From NCBI GenBank assembly GCA_002189035.1, contig NEEC01000013.1, positions 2,232,001-2,296,000 on the forward strand: a DNA stretch of 64,000 nt, written 5' to 3'. Shown piece after piece: positions 21,115 to 33,225 of this stretch (the first letter of the stretch is position 1; the number at the start of each line of letters is the position of its first letter). The notes beneath the pieces were generated by a model. It saw only the letters and a list, made by a program, of their open reading frames with translations, was not told the origin of the DNA and did not search any database. The DNA is from Utricularia gibba. Lineage: Eukaryota; Streptophyta; Magnoliopsida; Lamiales; Lentibulariaceae. Both the position numbers and the translations under genes were made by a program.

Positions 21115-24100
21115 TCACATGAAGTAGCTGAGGGATTTCTTCCTCCGGGAACCCCCCTCGCCGTACATTTCATTCCACTGGAGAAGCTCCGTCATGTTAA
21201 CGGACTCCGATGATACGCTGGCACATACCTGAGAAGCATTGAGGAGGAAGGTGTTCCCACGTGGGATGATTTACATGAACGGAGAAAAAGGAAAAGTGCA
21301 TATGGTTTTTTTTGCTCACTCTCTCGTGTGCGAACTTGAAGTCCTCTGTGTTGAGCGGCCGAATATCATCACTTCCGCTGAGAGGTGGTGCGGGCCTACC
21401 TTCAGTGAGTGCAGCTTCGTGATCCTGGCATCCAGTAGAAAAGTTGATGGTACCCAAGGTGCATGAAAACATATTGCTTCATGCGTGATGATGGCAAGAG
21501 GAATTGAGATCAGCACAAAAAATCAGCATAAGAATGGAAATCAATGCACACAGATGCATCACAGCAGTTGAAATCAAGAAACAGGGCTATCCATGCATTG
21601 TTAAGTTCAATACATTACAGAGGTGAGTAGAATACCTTTTTCTCTTTTTCCAGTATCTCTCTAATGGGGCGATGTGCAGCCGTCACGCACAAATTCTGAA
21701 GACAAATGTTAAAGATTGTTCAGGTACTCACAAGCTATTTAATCAAAAGTGCTGAAATACGACCTTGAGATCACTGCCGGAGTAGCCCTCTGTCATGTTT
21801 GCTACAAAATCCAGGTCCACTTCAGGAGAAAGGTCTTCCTTCGCCAGTATGACACTGAGGATCTTGGCTCGATTAGCAGCATCTGGCAAGTTGACCATTA
21901 ATCTAGACAACACAACCATTAGTGTTACAAACAAATGAAATGTTGGATGATCTTGTAAATAGGATGAGACTTTGGATAATTCCATGTCATGATTTCATCG
22001 TTCTCAGTATGCACTCAATAAATCAGCATAATGAACACAGCACATTGGGAATTGCTTACCTGCGTGGTAGGCGTCTAATTACCGCTTCATCAAGGTCAAA
22101 AGGCCTATTTGTTGCAGCAAGCACCAAAATGCGTTCTGAATCCTTTGTCCGTAGTCCATCCCAGTTGACCATGAATTCATTTTTCATTTTACGCATGGCC
22201 TCATGTTCCCCAGGATTCTCTCTCCTCCCAAGCATGCTATCAACCTTTACGATCCATTTTTGTAAAAGATAAAATAGTTCACATATCTGTGTTTTGTTGG
22301 AGCAAAAACAGAAGAAACAAGACTAGTAAATCATACTTCATCAACAAAAATAACGCTTGGGGCGATTTTACTGGCAAGTGAGAAGACAGCCTTGACATAT
22401 TTTTCACCTTCACCAAACCACTAGGCAAATGCGATTTTGAAGTTAGACGAGGTTTATGAGAACTTTAGAAAACAGTGAAAAAGAAACCACAATAAGAAAA
22501 AAAAAATTAAACCCAGAAACCTTTGAACTAATGCTGGACATTGAAATGTTAATAAAGTTTGCACCAGCCTCAGTTGCAACAGCCTTTGCAAGCATCGTCT
22601 TTCCTGTTCCTGGTGGGCCAAATAGTAGTATACCCTTGCATGGCTGGCAGACAGAAAGGTAATTTTGTGGAGACAGTAGATAAAACTTTCCCGAGAAGAA
22701 TGAAACAGCAAGGTAAGATATTGCTTGAAAATAGAAGAACCGAAACCATAAACAATAACAAGAAAATCTCAAAAGATACATAAAAAAAAGGGCATGCTCT
22801 CTTGAAATAAAAAACACTTCAGAAAACAACGATTATAGGGTCTAGGGCAAACCTTGGTCAACTGCCCCTTGCAGAAAAGTTCAGGTCTCTGTAATGGGAG
22901 CATAACCAACTCTTTCAGTGTATCTTTGACAGTTTCTAGTGCTCCTATGTCATCAAATGTGACGCCAATATCACTAGGAGGAATCACATCAGCCAGAAGC
23001 TTCTTCTCAAATTCATTTTCAGTGACAACGTCCTATACAAATTTAGGAAAAAAGTCGGTCATAAATTTTCATTCAAAAAACGTAACAAGCTCTAGATAAA
23101 ACTAAGTTTTAAGTTCACCTTCAAGGACTTTTTTGAACTCTTAGAGTCATTTTGAGTTGCATTCAATATCCCAATGCCATACTGAAGGCTAATGCCAAGC
23201 ACAATACAGGTTAGCTCCAGTGCTAAACTACTGTGTGATACCTGGCAAAAATAAAAAAGAAAAGAAAAAGAGCAAATCCTATTACCTCTCTGTAGACATG
23301 ACAAGCATTCCACTTGCAAAGGCTTCAGGATTCGTTATTATGTGATGGCTCAAAGCCCATCCGACCACCTTCTCAGCACCTTCAACATATTTTTGGACTT
23401 TATCAAGATTTCACGAGATTTCCCCATCTTTAGAGGTAGAAAAAAATGAAAATGTATTTTTCTCACATGAGAGATCACAGACCCTAATGGATTGCGAAGA
23501 GGGTATTTTCCTGATAAAGAAATATATTTTCGCATACCAATTATCCATTATTTGTTTAATTTCATATCCCAAACACTACTGGAAAGAATCACCTAACGAT
23601 AATTCCAAACGACCAGAAATTTTCCTCAACAGGCGGCCTTTTTTTATGATATGCTAAAATGCATAGAGAGATGAAAAAAAAAAGCTTACTCTCATGTGTC
23701 AGGGTTTGGTCTTTAACACTCAGATTATCAAGTCCAGCACATTCCAGGCCACTGCGACTCAGAACCTGAAGGTCAAAAATATGAGCCAAATTTGAAAGTG
23801 TTGTAAACGACTGAACATTAGACAGTTTTGGTTAATTCTTTAGAAACATGTCATCAAGGATGGCACGAATATCTTCACTAGATGAATGAGAATATTAACA
23901 TAGGCATGTAGTTCGCAAGCCAAAAACTAAAAACCGATGAAAATCAGTTAGGAGAGCCTCACAGAAATTGAAGAAAGTAACAACCATAAAAGCTGATTTA
24001 AGTGCATATAAAAATTTTCTCACAGTGCGCAAATTATTCAGATTCGCCTTCATTTTTAAAGTTTCAGTATCCCGGTCTAATTGCTGCTTCCAACTTGTTA

Positions 24101-27100
24101 GTAGTGCTTCATCCTAAGGCATAAACAAGCATTATTGTACACTCTAATATGAGTCAATATTATGACCATTGAATGAAAGAAAGAACCTGGGGCATGTGAA
24201 TTGTCACTTTATTGGGAAAAAGTTTGGAGAGAAGCTTAGATGCTTTGGTAACATCTTTTGTTCTATCATGTAACCTCCCAAAACTATCCTGATGCCATCA
24301 ATGCAAGAGCACGTAAGAAACAGAACAAACCAAAAAAGAAGTACATGAAAAAAGAACCTCCCAAAACTATCCTGATGCCATCATTAAAAAATGTCTTAAC
24401 AAAAAGTGGCTATTGTTTAATGGAAATACAGTCATGAGAAAGTGGCTACTGTGTAAGACAACGCTGTTGGGAAAGAACATAAATAAGACGAAACAGAAAG
24501 CAGAACACATTTATGACACCAAATAAAGCAAATCGATACAGCAGATATCACAGTGATACGAGGGATTTATCATCAAACGCTTACTGGAAATGCCAAATCA
24601 AACAAGGTGGTCTGGTTGGCACCAAATTTTGTGAAAAGCAAACCACCTGGATGAGACTGCAACAACAGAAAATATCATATGCAGATCTTTCAATCAGGTC
24701 ATTACATTGCATGCAATGTTCATAACGCACTAATGATCAACGAAACTACATATTCCAGGGTTAACAAATGATGATGGATACTTCCCATAACAATAAATAC
24801 GGGGTTCATCTTTATGGATTATACTAAATTTAGTGTTCTATAGTAGACTGCTCGAAAATGAGACCAAAACCTGTCATATTATAGCAAAGAAGAATAATTT
24901 GCATAATAAATAATGATTCAAGTATGCATATCATAAAGACTTCACCTTCTCCTTGCGGTTGTCACTTTGAGTGTGTGAACCAATAATAACAACATTATTG
25001 GGAAGCTTCTCCAGCTTCATCTTAAATAATGTGTATGTTTCTGAATTTCCAGCCATGGACTTTTCAGCATCTTTCATAAACAATATGAAAGGGAAATCTC
25101 GACTTGCATCGAACACAACCTAGTAATTTAGAGTGGAAAGATTAGAATATGGCAGACACAAGCTTCATAAAGCATCTGGTCATATCCTAGTTACCTGGAA
25201 CATAGTGTTAATCAATAACTTGTCTAGATCTTCCAAACCTGAAGCATCCACACGAAGCTCAGAGGCTGGAAAAAAAAAAAAAACAGATTGAAACCATAAC
25301 AAAGTTAGCACTCCAAACAGAAGAAATGGATAAAATTCATGTTGGGTTCATGTATCACCATTGCAGAAGAATCCATATCCACTATCACAGAGCCCCCCAA
25401 AATCAACACCATCTTGCATGGATTTATCAAATCTGACGCCAATTTTGGATGAAGGATTGTCTTCAAAAGGCAGAAGAACCTTCCCTCGCATTCCAGGAGT
25501 TGGACCCCTATAGGTCAAGATGAAATGGAAGGTAAATAACAATCATAGTAGTGCATGAACAAGTAGATATCTTTTTCTGGATAGACTTATAATAACTCCA
25601 AATGAAAAGAGTAGATAGTTTATTTATTCTATACAAATAACGACAGAACACCCAATCTTTGCTCAGAAGATAAACTTGAAGGCAAAACCCATGTATGAAT
25701 ATCAGAATAGTTACCCCAGCTGGTCTAGGCCATTAAATAACTGTTACCTAGAAGAACTTGAATACAGTCCACCAGAAGCTGCCCCAACAAATTTAACTCG
25801 ATCACCTATAATTTCCAGTCACAAAACATAAAGATGAAAAACAAAGGCTTATGTGTAAACAACATACACACCCTGTCAATACGAATATTTGAGAAACATA
25901 GAGAGAAGAATGAATACCAATTCTGAATGAACGGTTTTTAGCAGTGCCCACAGAGGAAATGCTGTCAATTTCCATCTTATTGTGGGATTCCATGCAGAGA
26001 GGGACACTCACAGAACAAGAGGTATCTGCTGCACCAGATGCAAGCCCAGCATCCTTTGCAACACTTGTGGAACCCTGAACCTGTTTACTGGTTTCAGATA
26101 CTTTTTCTTGAATGTTTCTGTCTCTGAGAAGCTCAGAATCCTTACAGGAACCCTGATACACGAAAATAACGAAGCAATTATGATCTATCCTAGGATATGA
26201 TGTCCATTATACTGTTCCAAATCCACCAATTCGGCTATGACTAAAAATCCACCTGAATTATGCAAGAAAGGTCTGTATCATGACATAATCATGCCACAAA
26301 ACAGCTTAAGGCGAGAAAAAGTTCAGACCAAGAAAAATGCTGGACAGGTAAGGCATAACTTGGAATATACGTAAAATATTTACTTTTAAACTCATACATA
26401 CATACATACATAAATATGTGTGTGTGTGTGTGTGTGTGTTTCTGCACAGAGAAACGAGTAAATTCCACAACTAGCATTATATAAGCTTACTGCCATAAAT
26501 GAATGGCTGTCAAAGATGAGCAACTTGGCTCCAAAATGATTAGCAAGTGCCTTCGCCAACATCTCCTGGTAGATATCGGACCCTGAAAAGTAGAGGGACA
26601 TCTTCAGGTCATTAAAAGTCAACACAGGGCTAAAAGCAAACACAGAAGACCTGAATACCTGCAGGGCCAGATAGCAAGATTCTCGGATTTAAGGTTGGAA
26701 GCTCGGATGCATATTTTACTTTCTCCATGTGCCTCAACTGTATCAACGAAGCAGCAATTAGCACATTTTTTGTGCTATCACTGCATGTTAAACAGTAGTT
26801 AGCGATAATTTCCCTATAAAAAGCACACAAGATTTGTACATTCCAATCATGTTTACTGACAGTAGAGAGCAAACCTTAAGTAATATGGAAAATTATCGAA
26901 TGAAACATCAATGTCCCGCCCATCTAAAATTGCAGCATGTATTTCCTCTGTAAATGTTGAAGCCCTGATAGAAGAAGTCCCCGACCCCAGAGAAGAAGCG
27001 GGATCATGCCAGTCTCTTTCCTCCTGTACAGAAAAGAACTCTCATCAATCTCTAAGCCGGCAGCCATAGGATGATCGAGCGTGATATACACCTACTACGC

Positions 27101-29029
27101 ACAACAATTGTTCTCCAAGCTTTGCAATAAGAAATGCATTCAATAAATGATGCACCATGCATGTTTAACAAAAAAAATGCTGCAAATCCCTTAAGATTCA
27201 TTGCATACAAACTTTCACTAGCTTCAACTCTACTTTAGCAAGAGTGGCGAGAGAGAAACTTTTCTAGGAGCCCAGAAGAATTAATCGTTATATCCCAATA
27301 CAGAATTCCATGCTCACCACATAGATGTGGTTAGTACACTGTCAGGATCATAATGATTTTACCGGCGCTCTTACCTCTAAGCCACCTTCTAAATTTACAT
27401 CAAGATGGAGGATTTCACTAGAAGTCACTGCATCGGTGGGTGTTTCACTCCCTAGGTTTGTGGCAGAATTAGCCTCCTGGATATCTAGCTCGTCTTCATT
27501 AGGAGGAGGAGAGGAAGGCTGCTCACTTCCTTGATAATTTTTTTCAATGGCCTGTGATGTAGGCTTAAGATGTGATAAATCCTGATTGGAAAGGGAAGCG
27601 AGAATTGAAGCACCAGCAACAGCTGATGCATCCCCTCCTCGTCTATGAACTTGAACAAGTTTTCCTACATTAGATCGAAGATCTGATGCAGAAGTCTTGA
27701 CGACACCATCATAAGGCAGTTGCTGGAATATCTGGACAAATAAATCAGGTTAAGACATTAAAAATAAAAAAAAAGAGTGTCATAAATTATATATAAAAAT
27801 GAATTCTATGGTTAATCAGATACATACATATGCATGGGTTCCCAGAAAGCCAAAAACCAATTCATCCCCAGAATTAAGGTCACAAACAGAATTTCTTTTA
27901 ATCGTTTTTCCGTTCACTTGCACGCATCCCTTGCTACCACGACATTCCAGGACTGCAACAGCTTTACCTTCACGCTGATTATTCTCACAAAACAAACAGA
28001 CAGCTCGAGTGTTAGATCAACGGCATATACAAGAAAGAGTATCATTAAAAAGATACTCCGTTAACCATTCACATGCAAACACTAGATATCAAATTTTTGG
28101 AAGCAAACCACGATAAACTACCTGTAAGAGCCTTATGAAACATGAGAATGCACTAATGGTCTGATCTCGAATAGAAAGATTAGCATTTTTGCTTGATCCC
28201 ACCAAGAAACTGGTCGTGAACACTGGAACAGAGTTGTTCTGCAAGTGCATAAATTACGTATAACTCTTAATAAAATTACACCAAAACCGTCTCTAATGCA
28301 AACAATATATTTAGGTAATAACTATGCATACTCCTGAAGCCTCTGAATTCACTTAATATTATACATAATCACCTGAGGGAATTCCGTAAGTAGCCTACAC
28401 CAAGGGGATTTTGTTTCATAACCCTGTTGATGCTTCCAAGAGTTGAAGGAGCTTCTAGGCTTACCCAAAATTGCAGCCACACCCCCTAAATTTAAAATTC
28501 GGATCAAGTTTAACAGTTTCCACATGAAACAGCTGAACATATGGTCACTTAAAATCCTGCCAGATGCAAAGCACGTAATCTAAAAAGAAAAAACCTTCTG
28601 AGAGCAACGCGTTGGCAACAGACACGGAAGGCGCGGAAGCTGGCGTTGTTGTATCAGCTGTAGCCGGAGTAGACGTAACAGGAAGATCCAGTTGATCATT
28701 CGAGCTTGTTTCCTTGGGATTCTCCGTCGGAGGAGACGCCGGAGCCTTTGCGTTATCACTGTTGACATTGGACGTGGAGCTCTCACCCTACCCAAAATAA
28801 AAACAAAAAACCTTGGTAAAACAATCAATCCCAGAAACCCTAAAACCACAACAGCATCGGCCGAAAACCAAATCTTCCGTCTCCTTGACATAGAAAAAAA
28901 AAGAAAAGAAAAAGCGAGAATATAGAGGCATGCCTTCTGACGCTTGGGAGACGAGGGCTTATTAGCCGGCGAAGGAGATCTCTTGGAATTCGTGGACGCC
29001 ACAGATCCGCTCCGCCTCGTCGACACCAT
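21115..29029 (-). CDS. Large FHA-domain AAA+ ATPase (Msp1/spastin-like meiotic clade, plant-specific architecture)
   Basis: An 8-kb minus-strand gene from ATG 29029 ([13 protein letters not shown]) to TGA 21117-21115 (KKSLSYFM), about 1,200 residues in many exons. Order: Ser/Thr/Pro-rich N-terminus; FHA domain near 28,240-27,830 ([33 protein letters not shown]); a linker rich in Ser and acidic residues; a degenerate ATPase-like segment ([23 protein letters not shown], 26,690-26,540, lacking a GKT P-loop); a middle region (DRVKFVG, VRFDKS); then a canonical AAA module with Walker A GPPGTGKT (about 22,620-22,597), Walker [10 protein letters not shown] (about 22,361-22,335), [19 protein letters not shown] and the [14 protein letters not shown] end. 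It matches the Arabidopsis At4g02480/At1g02890 group as I remember it. Substrate unknown. The first intron appears to use a GC donor. Confidence 0.92.
24272..24383 (+). repeat. 29-bp direct repeat (24272-24300 and 24355-24383) duplicating an exon acceptor
   Basis: Identical 29-base copies with an 83-base period. The left copy spans the acceptor and first codons of the FHA-AAA exon beginning DSFGRL (minus strand); the right copy lies in the upstream intron. Confidence 0.9.
26395..26439 (+). repeat. (CATA)n followed by (TG)n microsatellite in an FHA-AAA intron
   Basis: Several CATA units run into about eleven TG dinucleotides; intronic. Confidence 0.9.
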
Positions 29030-29915
29030 TTCACTGTCAAAAAATGGCGATTCTTTTTTTTTTTTTCTGGAGAGAGAGGAGTGGGGAGAAATGCAGAATG
29101 CACACACACAACCCCTTTAAAAGAAAAGGGGAGAATCGCGTGGGTGAAAATGCGAATAACCATATTTTATAGGGAGGAAAGTACAATTATGGGATTAATA
29201 TTAGTCAATCGATCAAATGATACGGGAGGAGGTCGACCCCCCCACCAGATGACGCTCGTGCTTATTTTGGGTGCACCCCCGAGATCACGTGCGGGTCAAC
29301 GCAAAATAATTCCTACCTTCATCCTGCCAAAAACCCAAATAAAACCGCATATGGTTCTCATGAAATTTACTAAATAATTTTTTTTCATATTTTATAAAAT
29401 ATATACTTAATATGAGAATAATATTATTTTACAAAAAAAATATCATCCTAAGTAAATTATTCTTTTCTTATGTTATGAGTTGTTACTTTTGGGCTCATTG
29501 AGGCTTCTTAGGTTCAGCATGGGATTCAAGGCGCTTGATGAATTTGCTGGGAAATCGAACAATCGAGCATGTTAACCAGCCCATCAGCCCAATTTTTCAC
29601 ACAATCAAAGTACACTGATCATTTTTGGAATACCCCATGCAGATTCCGCCTTGAATTCAATTATTAATGACCTGCAGCACTAGTTTTCATTAAAAGCAAT
29701 AAGGTACATCATTGATGGTTACTTCATGAAGAATAATACCATCTGAGCAAATCAAATAGGATGCAAAATTGGGTGACAAGTTCTGTGTTTCTCGAACAAG
29801 TAGTTGTGGTGTGTGCATACTGCATAGAAAGCCATTAAACATGCCTGAGAGATGGTGTTCTGAGTGCTGATGGCGGCTTTGGTGGTCATGTACATGACGG
29901 AAGATATCAGGGGGG
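29030..29915. other. FHA-AAA promoter/leader and WDR74 3' flank
   Basis: T-rich leader with a run of about 14 T at 29055-29068, then AT-rich spacer around 29370-29470, then the 3' flank of the minus-strand WDR74-like gene. No gene seen. Confidence 0.45.
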
Positions 29916-32620
29916 TTAATCTGCATCTTCTTGGTCCTCCCTACTGATCCTTCTTCTCGTGGATTTTGGCTTCTTGCTTCTGCTCTTTCCATTCTCCGAC
30001 TTCTTCCGTTTTGCGGGTGCTGTTTCTCGTTCAGCTGATTTGGCGTCTGGAGCTGAAACTGCAGCTTCTGTTGGCTGCTTGGCTGATGAGAGAAACACAG
30101 TTAGCCGTCCTGAAGTTCGCCTGATTATGTTTGAAAAGACTTTTAAGACAGAAGTGGAATACTTTGAAAATGGGAATCGAAGACAACACTGGTGAGATGC
30201 TGCTTCAGGAAAACCTGCAAAAAGAGCAGCGGCTCTGTTAATAAGATGGAAAGAATATACAGCAGAGCATAGGACGGGTCCAGGATATCCTTTGTTCCCC
30301 ATATGGTAATGGAGTACAGGAAGGTAGTGTGATTCATAACAGGACCCTACATCTGAAAGGAGTTGCCGGGATTTCACGTTCCAGATGCGCAAGTAGCAAT
30401 CAAGCCCTGACAGAAAATCATGCCTCTAGAATCAATAAAAGACAGATTATTTGATGCCAGAAGACAACCACATTTTAAATTTAAGACAGCGGATGCCGGT
30501 ACAGGCCAAAGCTTACCACAGGAAGCAATTACTGGAAGTTGCGGATGCCTAGCTATGGACCTTATACTTCCAGAACACTTCCCGATGAAGCATCCTAAGA
30601 GTTTTCCTGCAGTTTCACCAGGGGAGGGTGGAATACCGCATCAAACAACAGAAGGCATCACACGATGAAGTGGACTAAAGAAGAGGATTTATTGACTTAG
30701 TAGCGAAAATATGATACCTGTGCGCATGTCAATGGAAGCAAGGTCACCTGATGCATTCGCTACATACACAGCATGTCCATCGGTGTCTGCATCAACAGCC
30801 TTGATGGGAGTCTCTCTAAAATCAACTGAAATGACAGGCCTTCTTTGAGAAGAAATATCATAGAGACGGACCTGTGAGAGAAATGATATGTTCATTAAAG
30901 CTATCCCAATTGCCATGACAATGGATCAGAAACAGTCCATTCAAAGAAAATTTAAACATTTTTTTAATTTTACATCACATCACTTCAGAAACAAGAGATT
31001 GGGAACTTTCAAGTCACAAAAACACTAGAAAAAAATTTTAAAAAAATGTATACACAAAAACACAAAACATTGCCTCTCTTGAAATGAAAATAAAGGGGCC
31101 CATCAAAAAATGGTGGTCAAAATTAAATGATTCATGTGCACGAATTAAAAATAACATTGTTACCTGATGAGAACCAGTGCCAGCAACAACCTTTCGATGG
31201 TCATCTTTGCAAAGGAACGATAGAGAAGTGAAGAAAGCTGGAGAGAATATGCCAAGGCTGTTCACAGGCGGCTATGCAAATGGCAATATGCAAATCAGGC
31301 GCGTGAACTATACATCCATTCAGAATATAAAAGAAAAGTAAGGCACTAACAGATTTGGCAGCCCAAATTTTTTTATCCTCCTGGAGATCCCATGCATTAA
31401 CTTCAACACGCTTCCTGAGTGTCATAACAATGATGCAAATGATTCACCTACTGCTAATGTTACAGAACACTAGCATTTACATGAACAATTATGATCAAAC
31501 TAACCCTCCATAGACGGCATAATTTTCATTTTCATGCACTTTAGAACATAATATGTTGCCTTGATCACACACATTTTTCTTTGCATGAGAAGTGCGATCT
31601 CCCTCAGGATCAAGAGACATCGAAACTGCAAGCCCTTTTGTGGTGCATGCATGTAATTTGAGCGTCCTAGAAAAGGTTTAAAAAACACACTTTACAAAAT
31701 GTTCTGCACCATCATCAAGAAGAAGAAATAAGGCTGTCATCTAGTTGCTTCGTGCCTTCCATCGGCAAGGTACTAAAAGTTTCCAACATTCAGATGGAAA
31801 GTCCGAAGGAAAAGAATTTCATGGGTTACAGAAGATTGAAGCAATCAGAATTAGGAGCAATGAGCATAAACGCTGGTGGGGTGAACAGTACCTGGTATTT
31901 GACTGATGCTTTCTGAACAAGTGCAACCCAATTACAATATCATCTGAAGATGTTGACTCGGCTGCAAATAAACTTGGAATGGAAGCATAAAGATTCCCAT
32001 TGATAGCACTGATAACTTCAATCTGTTAACGCATTCTAATTAGCCATACTGCTTCCCGTACCAGATATCAGCAACTCAAACGCAAAAAGAGAACTTACTG
32101 AACCGCATTTACGCGCAACACCAAGCAACTGGACCATTATGCATCAACATGCATGGCAAACAATAAAGAGTCAAATGAAAATAAGAGATTACAATCACTA
32201 GAAAAACACTATGATGTCAGATTTTGAAGAGAAGTATCAGCATTTCGGTCATCTTTCATAAGTATCAACACAAATTACTAATAGAATATTATGCAGAAGC
32301 AGCAAAGTAGTAATCAGGAAAAGATTAACAAACAGGGTCTGTTTCTCGGTCGAGAATGGAAGTTGCAAGGACACACTTGGATGCATCCGGTTCTCCCCAC
32401 CTCTCCACCACCTTCGCAGCACCTCCATCCTGACCACCATTGGCCTGAACAACTGTTTCAGGCATTCAGACAAACAAAAAACTCTAAAACAAATGATCAA
32501 ACAGCTAAAACTCGGTGAAATGCTAAACTCTCTATTACCTTTGACGAGGCCAAGAGAATCGGTGGTCAGCACACGAAGCGGAGGGCACCCAGGGCTCTCC
32601 ACAGTAGTTGTCCGAGGCAT
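29916..32620 (-). CDS. WD40 ribosome-biogenesis protein, WDR74/Nsa1 homologue
   Basis: About twelve exons on the minus strand, from ATG 32620 (MPRTTTVESPGCPPLR) to TAA 29918-29916. Recognisable blocks: GLVK, VVERWGEPDASKCVLATS, LLGVARKCGS, NILCSKV, VEVNAWDLQEDKKIWAAKS, DDHRKVVAGTGSHQVRLYDISSQRRPV, FRETPIKAV, GDLASIDMRTGKLLGCFIGKCSGSIRSIA, LPVIASCGLDCYLRIWNVKSRQLL and FLKQHLTSVVFD, then a Lys/Arg-rich nucleolar-type tail (KRKKSENGKSRSKKPKS). Nsa1/WDR74 acts in nuclear 60S pre-ribosome maturation with Rix7/NVL. The last intron (30083-30162, 80 bases) must be removed to reach the basic tail; otherwise a stop follows soon after FQS. The promoter is shared divergently with PEAMT and rich in site II motifs. 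Confidence 0.93.
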
Positions 32621-33043
32621 ATTTCCCCAAAGCAAAACCCTAGTCCAAGCTGAGGAAAGAAAAAGATGTAGAACTCAATCGATTTTCCCAATGGGCCTTT
32701 TTGGGCCATATTTGAAGTCCATATCCAATGCATCACGCCTTAATATAAGTACAAGCCCAACATTTTATTTCATCATTATTATGGGCTTGTCGTGAAGGCC
32801 CAATAATACGCCGATGAAGCCCATTCATGACAAAGCCCAGCAACCAAAAGCTAGCCCTGTACTGTCCTGCCATGCCAGGCGTGGTCACATGGCGGCTGCT
32901 GTTTTTATGCACGTTTCTGCAGTCAGGTGTCCCACATTTGCTACCCTGAAGCAGCCTTCTATCGATACTTTAGACCCGTTTCCTTTCTTTGATCGTCTAT
33001 CTGTTTTCGGTAAGTATGCCGCTTCTTCAGTAACCGCACTGCA
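32621..33043. promoter_or_regulatory. Divergent promoter between WDR74-like gene and PEAMT, with seven site II motifs
   Basis: TGGGCC at 32692 and 32702, AGCCCA at 32754, TGGGCT at 32782, GGCCCA at 32797, and AGCCCA at 32818 and 32834: seven motifs in about 150 bases. A TATAAG-like sequence lies at about 32743. Site II motifs are common before ribosome-biogenesis genes, fitting the WDR74 side. Confidence 0.6.
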
Positions 33044-33121
33044 ATGCAGCAAAAGGGGAGGTCCTGCAACCGAAGGTCTAGGACATTTTCTAGATCTCGC
33101 TTAGCGGTGGAGGGCTGTTGA
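33044..33121 (+). CDS. Upstream ORF of PEAMT (25 aa), probably the conserved choline/phosphocholine-responsive uORF
   Basis: ATG 33044 to TGA 33119-33121 encodes 25 residues beginning MQQKGRSCN and including RRSRTFSRSRLA; it is strikingly Arg/Ser-rich. It ends about 104 bases before the PEAMT ATG, assuming no leader intron between. Arabidopsis XIPOTL1/PEAMT has a conserved 25-residue uORF that represses translation when phosphocholine is high. Length and position agree; I did not align the peptides. It is too short to stand out by ORF length alone. Confidence 0.7.
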   Translation: MQQKGRSCNRRSRTFSRSRLAVEGC

Positions 33122-33225
33122 GTTTTCTTGTGTAAGTTTAGAACTTGATCTTAGCAGTTCTCTTTTACATCTCCACTGGGGTAGTCAACCTGCATTCGTC
33201 CACGGTTTTGCTTCTGCATGTGATT

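Noticed and set aside
31500-31688. Minus-strand frame within the WDR74-like gene
   Set aside because: It is an out-of-frame reading of the exon that encodes SRTLKLHACTTKG and NILCSKV in the real frame.
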